Shown: piece after piece, positions 47,891 to 57,455 of the stretch
Position numbering within the stretch: position 1 is the stretch's first letter
Layout: the number at the start of each line of letters is the position of its first letter
Source of the DNA: Polynucleobacter sp. MWH-CaK5
Lineage (GTDB): Bacteria; Pseudomonadota; Gammaproteobacteria; Burkholderiales; Burkholderiaceae
Length of the DNA: 64,000 nucleotides
Assembly (NCBI RefSeq): GCF_018687615.1
Contig: NZ_CP061299.1
Span: 558,001 to 622,000, forward strand
Direction of reading: 5' to 3'
The notes under the pieces: model-generated
Database searches by the model: none
Told to the model about the DNA's origin: nothing
What the model saw: the letters and a program-made list of their open reading frames with translations, nothing else
Position numbers and translations under genes: made by a program

Positions 47891-48505
47891 TCAAGGGTGA
47901 GGATGGTTGATCAGTTGATGAGACAGGTACTGACCTGATTGATTGACTTTCACCAACACCATGCTGCCAGAGCTTAATGATTGTCCTGCAAAGGCTTGGA
48001 TATTCACTTGATGCGTGACCATGATCACCGGTTTGCGCGGTGATACTTTTAAGAGTTGTGCAATTTTGTTTTGAGTTAAGCGTGTTTGCTCTTGACGACT
48101 GCCACGATTTTCAAAGAATGATCCAAGGCCTGCCTCAACTTGAATAGCGCCTTTATTTAAAAGAGCGGCAGTGTCTTTGCAGCGACACCAAGGACTGCTA
48201 AAAACTTGCGCACTCTCAATGCCTTGAGTGGTCAACCATTGCCCAATCATCTTGGCTTGAGTCTTACCAGTGGCGCCTAGATTTCTTTGAGTGCTGCAAT
48301 CATTCAAGTTATATCCGTCAGGGTCGCTATAGCCTGGCGCATCAGCATGACGCATCATCAAAACATAAGAACCAGTTTCTAGATCTTCTTTTAAGCCAGC
48401 ATGAGTTAATTGACTGGCTGCCAAGAGAAAGCAGCTGAGTAATAAACAACTTAGTCGAATTTGCCAACCTTGCCAACTTTGAGAAATACTTTTCATAGCA
48501 ATCAC
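47891..48505 (-). CDS. Secreted histidine phosphatase family protein
   Basis: 204 residues with a signal peptide (hydrophobic stretch then LTHA-GL) and a histidine phosphatase domain: LMMRHADAPGYS (RHG-like motif), FSSPWCRCKDTA and VTHQVNIQAFAG. Periplasmic; substrate unknown. It overlaps the upstream penicillin acylase gene by four bases, so the two are co-translated. A possible internal start lies at the second Met. Confidence 0.85.
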   Translation of the reverse strand: MIAMKSISQSWQGWQIRLSCLLLSCFLLAASQLTHAGLKEDLETGSYVLMMRHADAPGYSDPDGYNLNDCSTQRNLGATGKTQAKMIGQWLTTQGIESAQVFSSPWCRCKDTAALLNKGAIQVEAGLGSFFENRGSRQEQTRLTQNKIAQLLKVSPRKPVIMVTHQVNIQAFAGQSLSSGSMVLVKVNQSGQYLSHQLINHPHP

Positions 48506-51081
48506 TTTCTTTTTATTTCTTTAGCTTCTTTTTCTAAGCGTTTTTTGTTTTCAGCTGCAATGCTCAAGTCAGGTTTCAAAACTGAGGTATGAACAATTTT
48601 GCTCGGGTTCATGGTCAAGGGTACATATTCTTGTTTAGCCCATGCGTTTGCGTAGCTAGAGTAATGACGATTATTGACCCAACCTGATTGCCCGGTTTGG
48701 TAAATAAATTGAGACTGATCTAAATTGGATAAGTCATAGATGGCACGCATACTCGCTGCTTTGTTCACTGTGAATGGGTTGCTAGCATTGCCTAAGTCCA
48801 TGAAACCCAAATTCACTGTGAATGCATCGCCTGGAGTGGGGCGGGTGATCTCAAATTTATTTTTCAATAAAGATACTTTGCTGAATGGACGATGTTCTGA
48901 AACAGCCACGTGCACCTCACCCCATTTCCAAGATTGAGGTGATCCACCCATGCGCTTGCTCAAATCTTCTAAGGCTAGAGTGAAGGCCTCATCGATGATG
49001 CTTTCACAGGTTTCAACTTCTGGGGTGCTTGGTTTGTCACACCAAAATGCTGCTTGAGTATTGCCTGCTTGATGCATCTTCATGATGTGATGAAGGCCCG
49101 AGCGAAAATCTCTTTTGCCATATTCAATTGCGAAGCTTTTGCCAAGCTTGTCTGCGAACATCAAACGTGTTGACTGATGAGCCCAGGCGTTATAGATGGT
49201 CGCGCCTGCACTATCAACACTCATCTTGCCGTCAAAGTTTGCAATGATGTTTTTTGCATCACTGGCATATTTATGAGTTGAATTAGCAGCTTGCAACAAG
49301 GGAATTAAATCGACTGCAGACAATGAAAGAGCATCAGCTTGAATGGCTTTCATGCTGGCCACATCATGTTGATCGGTGGCATTGATCAATTGTTCAATGC
49401 GTTGATGGCGGTAAGGCATGTGCCAATCTGTGGTCAAAGGATGTGGATCGTTAGCAGTGTGTACGCGTTGATTGGCGGTGGCGATGAATGAGCTTGAAGG
49501 ATTGGTTTCTTTGGGTAAATCATCTTTACCAAAATAAGGTCCCCAATCGTATTGAGCATCCCAGCCAAGGGCTGGTGCTGTTCCAAACAGGCCTTTACCT
49601 TTTGTTCTTTTGGGGGCCACACCTGCAGCGCGGTAAGCAATCTGACCATCTTTATCAGCCATCACCACGTTTTGCATAGGGGAGTGATAATTTTTCAGCG
49701 CACTCTTGAACTCTTCCAAGTTTTGCGCTTCATTCATTTGGAATCCTGCCTTTAAGGTTTGATTTCCAACTTCTAGTGCAGTCCAACGCAGGGAGATGGC
49801 AAATTTATCTGTGTTGATCAAATCTTGCGCGCGTTGATAAGCATCTGAGATAACAGGGCCATGCCTGGTTTCTCGGCTTAAAAACTTCAGAGGCTCTTGG
49901 CCTTTGATGGCAATCGTTTCTTCTCGAAGTACAAAATTTTCAAAACCTTTGGGTGTTTTGTATTGCCCCGGATTATTTGGATCCAAGGCTTCAATGTACA
50001 AATCTTGTACATCAGGATCCGTATTAGTGAAACTCCATGCCACCTGGGTGTTGTGACCCAGAACCACGCCAGGTATGCCTGGCAAAGTGGCTCCAATGAC
50101 ATTTAATTTCGGTGCTTGAATATGAGCAAAGTACCAAATAGCGGGAGTGGTTAAACCCAAATGAGGATCATTGGCTAGTAAGGGTTTACCGCTGACAGTT
50201 TTATTACCTGCAATCGCCCAATTGTTGGATCCAATGCCTTCTGAACCACCTGGTAAAAAGTTTAAAAAGTCTTTTTCTTTTTTATCTTCTTTTTGAGCAT
50301 GTTCTTGTCGAGAGTCAGTGCCTGAAGATTTAGTCTTCGCCGCTGGTTTTTCTTTGAACAAACCTAAATCGCGATACATCTTGGCGAAATCAACCGAAGT
50401 GGCTGGTGCTTCGCCCGGATAGGGCGGTAAGGCCTGCCAAATATGTTCAGTGCTCATGGTGGCTGACATCTCAAGGCGCAAAAACTCTTTATGCCAATTG
50501 CCCCCAAGATCCAAGGCCATCATCAATGACCAAGCCACAGAATCAGCCGGACCCCAATTTCCAGGCTTGACCCCTAGGATCATGAACTCAGGTGGTAGTG
50601 CCCAGCCAAGGCGAGCAAAACCCTCATTCACGCCATCGACATAAGCTTGGATGTGGCGTTTATATTCAATGGGGTAATTTTCATATTGCTTTTCAGCGGC
50701 GCGACGTATTCCTAGAGTGCGTATGAATTTATCAATCGCTACGGTGTCTTTGCCAAGGATTTCAGACAATTTTCCAGAGGCTAGGCGGCGGTTGAATTCC
50801 ATTTGCCAAGGTCTCTCAGTGGCATGCAGAAAGCCCAGGGTGTGCCATGCATCCTCTTGGCTGGCTGCCAAGACGTGGGGCAGGGCGTGCTCATCAAATT
50901 TAATGGTGACCGGAGCGCTGATCCCAGGGGTGATTAGCTCCGCATCTAACTGATCTTTGGTCGACAAGAAGTACACCACCATGGCGCTGAGAGCGGAAAT
51001 CAGTAAAAGTACCAAAATTAGCAGTAGGCGGCGCCAAAAAATTCCTCGGCGGGGTCTTTGATTTGAAGCTCCAAGATACAT
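48502..51081 (-). CDS. Penicillin acylase family N-terminal nucleophile hydrolase
   Basis: About 859 residues with an N-terminal membrane anchor (LLLILVLLLISALSAMVVYF). The precursor is normally cut autocatalytically; the nucleophile Ser is in GIGSNNWAIAG near residue 283, giving alpha and beta chains, with the charged linker KEDKKEKDF just before. The beta chain has FTNTDPDVQDLYIE and the C-terminal catalytic Asn/Arg region. The family cleaves amides such as beta-lactam side chains, acyl-homoserine lactones or aculeacin; substrate unknown. Start at ATG 51081; an upstream TTG adds 7 residues. Confidence 0.92.
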   Translation of the reverse strand: MYLGASNQRPRRGIFWRRLLLILVLLLISALSAMVVYFLSTKDQLDAELITPGISAPVTIKFDEHALPHVLAASQEDAWHTLGFLHATERPWQMEFNRRLASGKLSEILGKDTVAIDKFIRTLGIRRAAEKQYENYPIEYKRHIQAYVDGVNEGFARLGWALPPEFMILGVKPGNWGPADSVAWSLMMALDLGGNWHKEFLRLEMSATMSTEHIWQALPPYPGEAPATSVDFAKMYRDLGLFKEKPAAKTKSSGTDSRQEHAQKEDKKEKDFLNFLPGGSEGIGSNNWAIAGNKTVSGKPLLANDPHLGLTTPAIWYFAHIQAPKLNVIGATLPGIPGVVLGHNTQVAWSFTNTDPDVQDLYIEALDPNNPGQYKTPKGFENFVLREETIAIKGQEPLKFLSRETRHGPVISDAYQRAQDLINTDKFAISLRWTALEVGNQTLKAGFQMNEAQNLEEFKSALKNYHSPMQNVVMADKDGQIAYRAAGVAPKRTKGKGLFGTAPALGWDAQYDWGPYFGKDDLPKETNPSSSFIATANQRVHTANDPHPLTTDWHMPYRHQRIEQLINATDQHDVASMKAIQADALSLSAVDLIPLLQAANSTHKYASDAKNIIANFDGKMSVDSAGATIYNAWAHQSTRLMFADKLGKSFAIEYGKRDFRSGLHHIMKMHQAGNTQAAFWCDKPSTPEVETCESIIDEAFTLALEDLSKRMGGSPQSWKWGEVHVAVSEHRPFSKVSLLKNKFEITRPTPGDAFTVNLGFMDLGNASNPFTVNKAASMRAIYDLSNLDQSQFIYQTGQSGWVNNRHYSSYANAWAKQEYVPLTMNPSKIVHTSVLKPDLSIAAENKKRLEKEAKEIKRK

Positions 51082-51211
51082 ATTAGGTAAAACCCCTAGC
51101 AAAAATAACGTTTATATAGGTGCGTATTTTTTCACAGAGTGCTAAATTAATCTCATCTTGCGAAATATATTCTCAAGGTTGGTAGATCTGTTCATAAAAG
51201 AGGAGACTTAA

Positions 51212-52336
51212 ATGTCAGAAAAGAAAGTTCAATCACGTCGTAAATTTATGGCCACGTCAACAGCTGCTGCTGCTGGCGCTGGTGCACTTGGCTTCCCAAT
51301 GATTGCAAAAGCGCAAACAGTTAACTTGCGCTTCCAATCAACATGGCCTACTAAAGATATTTTCCATGAGTACGCTACAGACTTCTGTGACAAGATCAAC
51401 AAGATGTCTTCAGGTCGCTTGAAGATTGAATTGTTGCCAGCTGGTGCTGTTGTACCTGCTTTCAACTTGTTGGACGCTGTAAGTAAAGGTACTTTGGATG
51501 GTGGCCACGGTGTGGTTGCTTACTGGTACGGTAAGAGCCCAGCGTTAGCGCTATGGGGATCAGGTCCAGCTTTCGGTATGGATGCCAACATGGTTCTTGC
51601 ATGGCACGAATACGGCGGTGGTAAGGCGATGTTGGAAAGCATCTACAAATCATTGAACATGGACGTTGTGTCATACCTATATGGCCCAATGCCAACACAG
51701 CCACTCGGTTGGTTCAAGAAGCCAGTGACTAAAGCTGCAGACATGAAGGGTCTAAAGTACCGTACGGTTGGTCTTTCAATTGACATTTTCAAAGACATGG
51801 AAGTTTCAGTGAACGCCTTGCCAGGTGGCGAGATCGTTCCAGCGATGGACCGTGGTCTATTGGATGCTGCTGAATTCAACAATGCTTCTTCAGACCGTCT
51901 ATTGGGCTTCCCAGACGTTTCTAAAGTATGTATGTTGCAATCATTCCACCAAGCTTCAGAGCAGTTCGAAATTCTTTTCAACAAGAAGAAATTGGACTCT
52001 ATGCCTGCAGAATTGCGTGCGATGATCAACGTAGCGGTACAAGCTTCTTCAGCAGAAATGAGCTGGAAAGCCATCGATCGTTACTCAAAAGACTACATCG
52101 ACATGCAACAGAAGCAAGGTGTTAAGTTCTACAAGACACCTGACCCAATCTTGCGTGCTCAATTAACTGCTTGGGACAAGATCATTGCTGCTAAATCAAC
52201 AGAAAATGCTGATTTCAAGCGTGTTCTTGAGTCTATGCGTACATTTGCTCAGCGTGCTTGCCGCTGGCAGAACGATACAAGCGTTGATTACAAGATGGCT
52301 TACAACCATTACTTTGGACCTAAGAAGAAGTCTTAA
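51212..52336 (+). CDS. dctP: TRAP transporter substrate-binding protein DctP, Tat-exported
   Basis: A 374-residue periplasmic binding protein. The N-terminus has a twin-arginine signal (SRRKFMATSTAAAAGAGALG, cleavage after AKA). The mature part has the DctP fold, with LKYRTVGLSIDIFKDMEV carrying the Arg that usually pairs with a carboxylate, and PGGEIVPAMDRGLLDAAEF. It resembles the alpha-keto acid binder TakP type. GAGGAG precedes the ATG. The hairpin after its stop should give excess binding protein over the permease. Confidence 0.94.
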   Translation: MSEKKVQSRRKFMATSTAAAAGAGALGFPMIAKAQTVNLRFQSTWPTKDIFHEYATDFCDKINKMSSGRLKIELLPAGAVVPAFNLLDAVSKGTLDGGHGVVAYWYGKSPALALWGSGPAFGMDANMVLAWHEYGGGKAMLESIYKSLNMDVVSYLYGPMPTQPLGWFKKPVTKAADMKGLKYRTVGLSIDIFKDMEVSVNALPGGEIVPAMDRGLLDAAEFNNASSDRLLGFPDVSKVCMLQSFHQASEQFEILFNKKKLDSMPAELRAMINVAVQASSAEMSWKAIDRYSKDYIDMQQKQGVKFYKTPDPILRAQLTAWDKIIAAKSTENADFKRVLESMRTFAQRACRWQNDTSVDYKMAYNHYFGPKKKS

Positions 52337-52360
52337 TCCTTTGTTTTGATGTAAGATAAG

Positions 52361-52396
52361 CACCCACCTGGTTATACTGGGTGGGTGTTTGTTGTT
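52361..52396 (+). terminator. Attenuating terminator between dctP and dctQ
   Basis: CACCCACC (52361-52368) pairs with GGGTGGGTG (to 52387), followed by TTTGTTGTTT. It lies 25 bases after the dctP stop and 31 bases before dctQ. Confidence 0.75.
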
Positions 52397-52426
52397 TAGT
52401 ACCTATAAAAATAATTCGAGAGACAT

Positions 52427-53014
52427 ATGCAAAAATTTTTATTGTCTGTAGATCGTTTATCTACCAGGGCTGGTCAGATTTCAGCCTTTGCGGTGGTTTT
52501 GTTAACTGCCATGATTTGCTGGGAAGTGGTCTCAAGATACATTTTCAATAGCCCTAATGACTGGGTTTTTGATATTTCTTACATGCTTTACGGCGTTTTG
52601 TTCATGATGGCAGGTGCTTATACCTTGTCAAAAAATGGCCACGTGCGCGGTGACGTTCTTTATGGTTTTTTCCAGCCAAGAACGCAAGCAGCCTTAGATT
52701 TATTGTTGTATTTCGTGTTCTTCATTCCAGGCATCATCGCTTTGGTTTACGCTGGAGTGAACTTTGCTGCTGATTCACTTGCAATCAATGAGCACACCAC
52801 TCAAACGGCCAATGGCCCTCCTTTGTATCCGTACAAGATGATCATTCCGATCGCTGGTGGTTTGTTGTTGATCCAGGGGTTTGCAGAAATCATTCGTTGC
52901 ATCATTTGTCTCAAAACTGGCGAATGGCCAAAGCGTGAGCATGATGTGGAAGAAGTGGACGTTGATAAATTAAAAGCCATGGTCAGCCATGAAGATGAAA
53001 AGAAGGGCGCTTAA
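52427..53014 (+). CDS. dctQ: TRAP transporter small permease (DctQ)
   Basis: 195 residues with four transmembrane helices (near 18-38, 50-68, 88-110 and 140-160), including the family pattern CWEVVSRYIFNSPNDWVFDISYML near the first two. It forms the membrane part of the TRAP importer with DctM, which follows after two bases. The C-terminal tail is acidic (HDVEEVDVDKLK). Confidence 0.93.
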   Translation: MQKFLLSVDRLSTRAGQISAFAVVLLTAMICWEVVSRYIFNSPNDWVFDISYMLYGVLFMMAGAYTLSKNGHVRGDVLYGFFQPRTQAALDLLLYFVFFIPGIIALVYAGVNFAADSLAINEHTTQTANGPPLYPYKMIIPIAGGLLLIQGFAEIIRCIICLKTGEWPKREHDVEEVDVDKLKAMVSHEDEKKGA

Positions 53015-53016
53015 CC

Positions 53017-54945
53017 ATGCGTAAGGAACTTTATTTCGGTTTTAGCATCATGGCTGCCATTGTTGTTGGCACAGTGATTGCAATGCCATCATTATCAGAA
53101 ATGACCAACGGTCATTTAGGTTTATTAATGCTCAGTTTGGTGGTGGTTGCCATCATGATGGGTTTCCCAACAGCCTTTACCTTGATGGGTATGGGCATGA
53201 TTTTCGCTTTGTTCTCATACCTTAACCAAGGTGAAGGTACTGGGCAGGCAATCGATAGAACTTTAACTTTGATGGTTCAGCGTGCCTTCTCGGTCATGAC
53301 CAGCGACGTTTTGATCTCCATCCCTTTGTTTGTGTTCATGGGCTATTTGGTTGAACGCGCTAATTTGATTGAGAAGCTTTTCAAGAGTTTGCATTTGGCC
53401 TTGGCTAGATTGCCGGGTGCTCTAGCTGTAGCAACATTGGTGACATGCGCTATCTTCGCGACAGCAACAGGTATTGTTGGTGCTGTGGTTACTTTGATGG
53501 GCTTGTTAGCTTTGCCATCAATGTTAAAAGCTGGTTATAGCGTTAAGTTATCTGCTGGTGCGATCACAGCTGGTGGTTGCTTGGGTATTTTGATTCCTCC
53601 ATCAGTGATGTTGATTGTGTATGGTGCAACAGCTGGTGTGTCAGTGGTTAAGTTGTACGCTGGTGCTTTCTTCCCAGGTTTGATGCTAGCTTCTTTGTAC
53701 ATTGGTTACGTGATCATTGTGGCCAAAATCAAACCTGAGCTTGCTCCTCCAATGCCTGAAGAAGATCGTCGTGTTCCATTAACACCTCCTTCAGAAATTT
53801 TTGCTAAATACAGTCAGAGAGCATTGCCTGGATTGTTGGCAGTGATGAAGGGCCGTGCTGCAAGCAATATGAGCTTGGGTGAGTTGTTCAAGCAGTTCGT
53901 GATCATCATTGGACCATTGGTTTTCTTCGCGGTTGTGATGACTGCGATGTACGGCTCTGCCACTAAACCAGTTGAAGTATTTTCTACAAACGTAGAAATG
54001 GTCAGTGATGGCGGCATGATCAGCTTGGAATCTGCTGAAGAATCAAGTCAGCCTGAGGCAGAAGGCGTTGCTTTGCCACCAGGTGCTGAAGAAGAGAAGG
54101 TAGCTGCTAAAGCTGCTCCTAATTCACAAAACCTTTCATCATCAGGCATGTCAGAATTACCTTCAGGTGATGCTGTTGCTGCTGAGCGTGCTCCTGTTCC
54201 AATGTGGTACTGGATCACCTTGGGTGTTGGCTTATTGATTGGCGCCTTGTTCTATTACACATTGACCCTTAAGCGACTAGAAATTTTCAAAATGTTATTG
54301 GGATCATTCTTCCCATTGGCAGCTCTTATTTTGATTGTTTTGGGTGCGATCGTATTTGGCTTGGCAACGCCAACCGAAGCAGCTGCACTAGGTTCATTCG
54401 GTGGTTTTGTTTTAGCATGGGCTTATAAGCAACTGAATATGGAAGTTGTGAAAGAGTCTGTGTTCTTGACAGCCAAAACAAGCGCGATGGTTTGTTGGTT
54501 ATTCGTGGGCTCATCGATCTTCTCAGCAGCGTTTGCTTTGCTGGGTGGTCAAGAGTTGATTGAGAAATGGGTTTTAAGTCTTGGACTAACAACAGTTGAA
54601 TTCTTGATCCTTTCGCAAGTCATTATTTTCTTGTTGGGTTGGCCACTAGAGTGGACAGAGATCATTGTGATTTTTATGCCGATCTTTATTCCATTATTGA
54701 GTCACTTCCAAGTTGATCCATTGTTCTTTGGTTTATTGGTTGCTTTGAACCTTCAAACTGCGTTCTTGTCACCACCAGTGGCGATGGCGGCTTTCTACCT
54801 CAAAGGTGTGGCGCCTCCTCATGTGACGCTAAATCAGATCTTTGCAGGCATGATGCCGTTCATGGCGATTCAGGTTGTGGCGATTGTGTTGCTATACACA
54901 TTCCCTGCAATCGGTATGTGGTTGCCAGGCGTGCTCTATAAGTAA
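53017..54945 (+). CDS. dctM: TRAP transporter large permease (DctM) with central insertion
   Basis: 642 residues, versus about 430 in the standard family. Flanking halves have the typical DctM signatures (SDVLISIPLFVFMGYLVERA; AGGCLGILIPPSVMLIVYGA; GLATPTEAAALGSFGGFVLA; SPPVAMAAFYLKGVAPP). Between them, about residues 246-400, lies an insertion with one or two extra hydrophobic segments and an Ala/Glu/Ser-rich soluble stretch (ESAEESSQPEAEG ... SELPSGDAVAAERAP). Long DctM forms with such an insert occur in the TakP-type subgroup. It imports organic acids with Na+. Confidence 0.93.
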   Translation: MRKELYFGFSIMAAIVVGTVIAMPSLSEMTNGHLGLLMLSLVVVAIMMGFPTAFTLMGMGMIFALFSYLNQGEGTGQAIDRTLTLMVQRAFSVMTSDVLISIPLFVFMGYLVERANLIEKLFKSLHLALARLPGALAVATLVTCAIFATATGIVGAVVTLMGLLALPSMLKAGYSVKLSAGAITAGGCLGILIPPSVMLIVYGATAGVSVVKLYAGAFFPGLMLASLYIGYVIIVAKIKPELAPPMPEEDRRVPLTPPSEIFAKYSQRALPGLLAVMKGRAASNMSLGELFKQFVIIIGPLVFFAVVMTAMYGSATKPVEVFSTNVEMVSDGGMISLESAEESSQPEAEGVALPPGAEEEKVAAKAAPNSQNLSSSGMSELPSGDAVAAERAPVPMWYWITLGVGLLIGALFYYTLTLKRLEIFKMLLGSFFPLAALILIVLGAIVFGLATPTEAAALGSFGGFVLAWAYKQLNMEVVKESVFLTAKTSAMVCWLFVGSSIFSAAFALLGGQELIEKWVLSLGLTTVEFLILSQVIIFLLGWPLEWTEIIVIFMPIFIPLLSHFQVDPLFFGLLVALNLQTAFLSPPVAMAAFYLKGVAPPHVTLNQIFAGMMPFMAIQVVAIVLLYTFPAIGMWLPGVLYK

Positions 54946-54976
54946 ACAAGAGCACCACTGCAAGTTGTATCAAATC

Positions 54977-55008
54977 AACAAACCCCGCTTTTTGCGGGGT
55001 TTGTTTTT
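54977..55008 (+). terminator. Terminator of the TRAP operon
   Basis: AACAAACCCCGC (54977-54988) pairs with GCGGGGTTTGTT (54994-55005), followed by T's; 31 bases after the dctM stop. Confidence 0.9.
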
Positions 55009-55134
55009 AATGTATGTAAAATGCTGACTTCGTTACAAAATAACGAATAAGTAGATGTGATGTTGAAGTGATTTAGAAGTAAAGCAGATGTAAAAAATTA
55101 CAACTATTTACGTCTACAATGACAAAAGTACTAT

Positions 55135-55222
55135 GCCCGAGTGACGAAATAGGTAGACGTAAGGGATTTAAAATCCCTCGGCTTAAACAGCCGTGCCGGT
55201 TCGATTCCGGCCTCGGGCACCA
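55135..55222 (+). tRNA. tRNA-Leu (anticodon UAA)
   Basis: 88 bases with a long variable arm and encoded CCA. Acceptor GCCCGAG pairs with CTCGGGC. The anticodon loop in GGGATTTAAAATCCC reads TAA. The T-arm is GCCGGTTCGATTCCGGC. Confidence 0.96.
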
Positions 55223-55248
55223 GGCTTCTTAACAGCTAGGTGCTTTTG

Positions 55249-55857
55249 ATGACAACAGTAAAAACAAATTTATCGTTTCAAAGAATGACCGCTAAAACTC
55301 GGCAGAGGGTGGCGGTTTTTTTATGCCTGAGCCTTTTGGCGACTGTGTCATGGTGGCAGAGCGTTCAGGCGGAACCTCAGCCTGCCGAAATCTTGGCCAT
55401 TTACTTCACGCCACCTGCTGGCGCAGCCTCAGGTTTGATCAAGCAAATTGATGGCTCTAAAAAATCAATCAAAGTCATGGCTTATGGCTTCACAGCCACA
55501 AACCTTGCAGAGGCCCTTGTGAGAGCTAAACGCAGAGGGGTTGATGTCGGGCTCATCCAAGATGAAAAAAGCGCCCAAAACAACCGTGAGACCTTACCAA
55601 TCCTATTGGCAGCTGGCATTGACGTGCGCAGTGATGGTAAGCACGCGATACAGCACAATAAAGTGATGTTGATCGACGATGACATCGTGATCACAGGCAG
55701 TTATAACTTCACCAATTCGGCGGAAAAACGCAACGCTGAGAACATCATGATCGTGCGCTCAAGTTATGCTGCCAAAAGATACGCTGACAATTGGAAGACT
55801 CACTGGGAACATTCTGAAAAAGTCACTGACTTACCACCTCAGAAATCAAAGCGCTAA
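55249..55857 (+). CDS. Secreted phospholipase-D-like nuclease
   Basis: About 202 residues with a signal peptide (FLCLSLLATVSWWQSVQA-EP) and one HKD motif: IQHNKVMLIDDDIVITGSYN (H-x-K-x4-D, then the G/S-x-N-x-T pattern). It resembles the periplasmic endonuclease Nuc/EndA of Salmonella plasmids, which works as a dimer. The start is uncertain: ATG 55249 or ATG 55285; the GTG at 55240 is less likely. It follows tRNA-Leu by 26 bases. Confidence 0.88.
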   Translation: MTTVKTNLSFQRMTAKTRQRVAVFLCLSLLATVSWWQSVQAEPQPAEILAIYFTPPAGAASGLIKQIDGSKKSIKVMAYGFTATNLAEALVRAKRRGVDVGLIQDEKSAQNNRETLPILLAAGIDVRSDGKHAIQHNKVMLIDDDIVITGSYNFTNSAEKRNAENIMIVRSSYAAKRYADNWKTHWEHSEKVTDLPPQKSKR

Positions 55858-55869
55858 TCCAGACTTATT

Positions 55870-56007
55870 ATGAAGATGCGCAAAAAATCAGAGTTACCCA
55901 CCAAGGTCTGTTTAACTTGTGGCCGACCTTTTACTTGGCGCAAAAAGTGGGAAAAAGTTTGGGAAGAAGTGAAATATTGCTCAGACCGCTGTCGAGCAAA
56001 GAAGTGA
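55870..56007 (+). CDS. DUF2256 small zinc-binding protein (45 aa)
   Basis: A 45-residue frame, [20 protein letters not shown] ... [11 protein letters not shown], which is the DUF2256 signature with a CxxC/CxxxC zinc knuckle. It is short and easily missed. It is followed 22 bases on by a TIGR03643-like gene. In many proteobacteria these two are neighbours of a cryptochrome/photolyase gene; none is here. Confidence 0.85.
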   Translation: MKMRKKSELPTKVCLTCGRPFTWRKKWEKVWEEVKYCSDRCRAKK

Positions 56008-56029
56008 TTCTGTTAATACAATCACTGAC

Positions 56030-56290
56030 ATGAAGAAACCTATCATCGCACCAGCAGATGTATCGCGCATCATTGAAATGGCTTGGGAGGATCGCACGCC
56101 ATTCGATGCCATCATGCAAACCTATGGTTTAAATGAATCTCGGGTGATTGATTTGATGCGCCAAGAAATGAAGCCCAGTTCGTTTCGGATGTGGCGTAAA
56201 CGCGTCACAGGGCGGGGTACCAAACATGCTGCTTTGCGAAGCGGGGAAGTGAAACGGGCTTACTGCCCAACTCAGTACAAACCTAGATAA
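56030..56290 (+). CDS. TIGR03643/DUF2805 family protein
   Basis: 86 residues: AWEDRTPFDAIMQTYGLNES followed by VIDLMRQEMKPSSFRMWRKR, ending RGTKHAALRSGE. The first part looks like a helix-turn-helix and the second is basic, so nucleic-acid binding is possible. Usually found beside DUF2256 and photolyase genes. Function unknown. Confidence 0.85.
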   Translation: MKKPIIAPADVSRIIEMAWEDRTPFDAIMQTYGLNESRVIDLMRQEMKPSSFRMWRKRVTGRGTKHAALRSGEVKRAYCPTQYKPR

Positions 56291-56318
56291 ACATTTGAAT
56301 CAAACTTCAAATCAAAGT

Positions 56319-56735
56319 TTAGTTAGGCTCTGTCACAAATCCTAATTTTGTTAATCCTGAACGTTTCGCAGTTGATAAAACTTGCGCCACTGATTCATAA
56401 CGAACATTTTTATCCGCTTTGAGTTGCACTTCAGGTTGTGGCGACTTCTTCGCTGCTGTTTGAGCGTAAATCGACAAGGTATTTAGATCGATGGGAGAGT
56501 TGTTCCAAAATACTTGGCCATTCGCGGCAATGCTGAGATTGATTGATTCAGGTTTAACGTCATTGCGTTGACTGCTGGCTTGTGGCAAGTCTACTTTGAC
56601 GGCATGCTGCATCACCGGAATCGTGATCATGAAAACAATCAATAACACCAACATCACATCCACCAAAGGTGTCATATTGATTTCAGCCATCGGTGGGCTG
56701 TCATCTTCTCCGATTGGTTCGTTACCAAAGGCCAT
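56319..56735 (-). CDS. exbD: ExbD/TolR-type biopolymer transport protein
   Basis: A 138-residue protein with one N-terminal membrane helix that holds the essential Asp (NMTPLVDVMLVLLIVFM) and a periplasmic domain. With ExbB and TonB it turns the proton-motive force into energy for outer-membrane receptors. It begins two bases after the exbB stop and ends the fum-murI-tonB-exbB-exbD run. Confidence 0.94.
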   Translation of the reverse strand: MAFGNEPIGEDDSPPMAEINMTPLVDVMLVLLIVFMITIPVMQHAVKVDLPQASSQRNDVKPESINLSIAANGQVFWNNSPIDLNTLSIYAQTAAKKSPQPEVQLKADKNVRYESVAQVLSTAKRSGLTKLGFVTEPN

Positions 56736-56737
56736 GA

Positions 56738-57451
56738 TTAATCCTGAGAGCTGATGCGAGTATTGCCAGAACTACCAACTGTGGCACCAGTGATGAAGTA
56801 GGCATACAAGTCATTACCAAAGCGATTGAGTTCAGCAATTAACACTTTATTGATGCGGCTGATGGCGTTGTAGCCCAATACTGCTGGAATCGCCACTGCC
56901 AAGCCCAAGGCTGTCATGATCAAGGCTTCACCAATTGGGCCAGCCACTTGGTCAATCGTGGCAGTGCCTGAGGTGCCAATACCCACCAAGGCATGGTAAA
57001 TACCCCATACAGTGCCAAACAAGCCAATGAAGGGTGCTGTGGCGCCTGTTGAAGCCAAGAATGTCAAACCTTGTTGAAGGCCACCCACAGATTTATCAAT
57101 ACTGATTTTCAAGCAACGTGTGAGCCAATCAGACGCATTGATCGTTTGATTCAGTTCGCTGCGTGCACCTGATTGTTGATTGTGATGTTGCATCGCCTCT
57201 TGGGCACTGTTAGCAAGATCGCCATAGGGATTTTGGTCTGTGCTCATTTGACCAAGAGCCACATCAAATGATGGTGCATGCCAAAAACATTCAACTTCTT
57301 TGGCCATTTTTTTAACTTTATAAAGTGCTAAAACTTTGGTCAAAATGATGACCCAAGAAACAATCGACATCACCAACAAAATGATTGCAACGGTTCTGGT
57401 GACAGCGTCGCCTTGTGCCCACATATTGGCAAGGCCAAAAGTTTGATTCAT
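56738..57451 (-). CDS. exbB: ExbB/TolQ-type proton channel protein
   Basis: A 237-residue protein with three membrane helices; GATAPFIGLFGTVWGIYHAL and GEALIMTALGLAVAIPAVLGYN are the conserved pore helices of MotA/TolQ/ExbB. It begins four bases after the tonB stop. No receptor gene is adjacent. Confidence 0.94.
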   Translation of the reverse strand: MNQTFGLANMWAQGDAVTRTVAIILLVMSIVSWVIILTKVLALYKVKKMAKEVECFWHAPSFDVALGQMSTDQNPYGDLANSAQEAMQHHNQQSGARSELNQTINASDWLTRCLKISIDKSVGGLQQGLTFLASTGATAPFIGLFGTVWGIYHALVGIGTSGTATIDQVAGPIGEALIMTALGLAVAIPAVLGYNAISRINKVLIAELNRFGNDLYAYFITGATVGSSGNTRISSQD

Positions 57452-57455
57452 TCAA

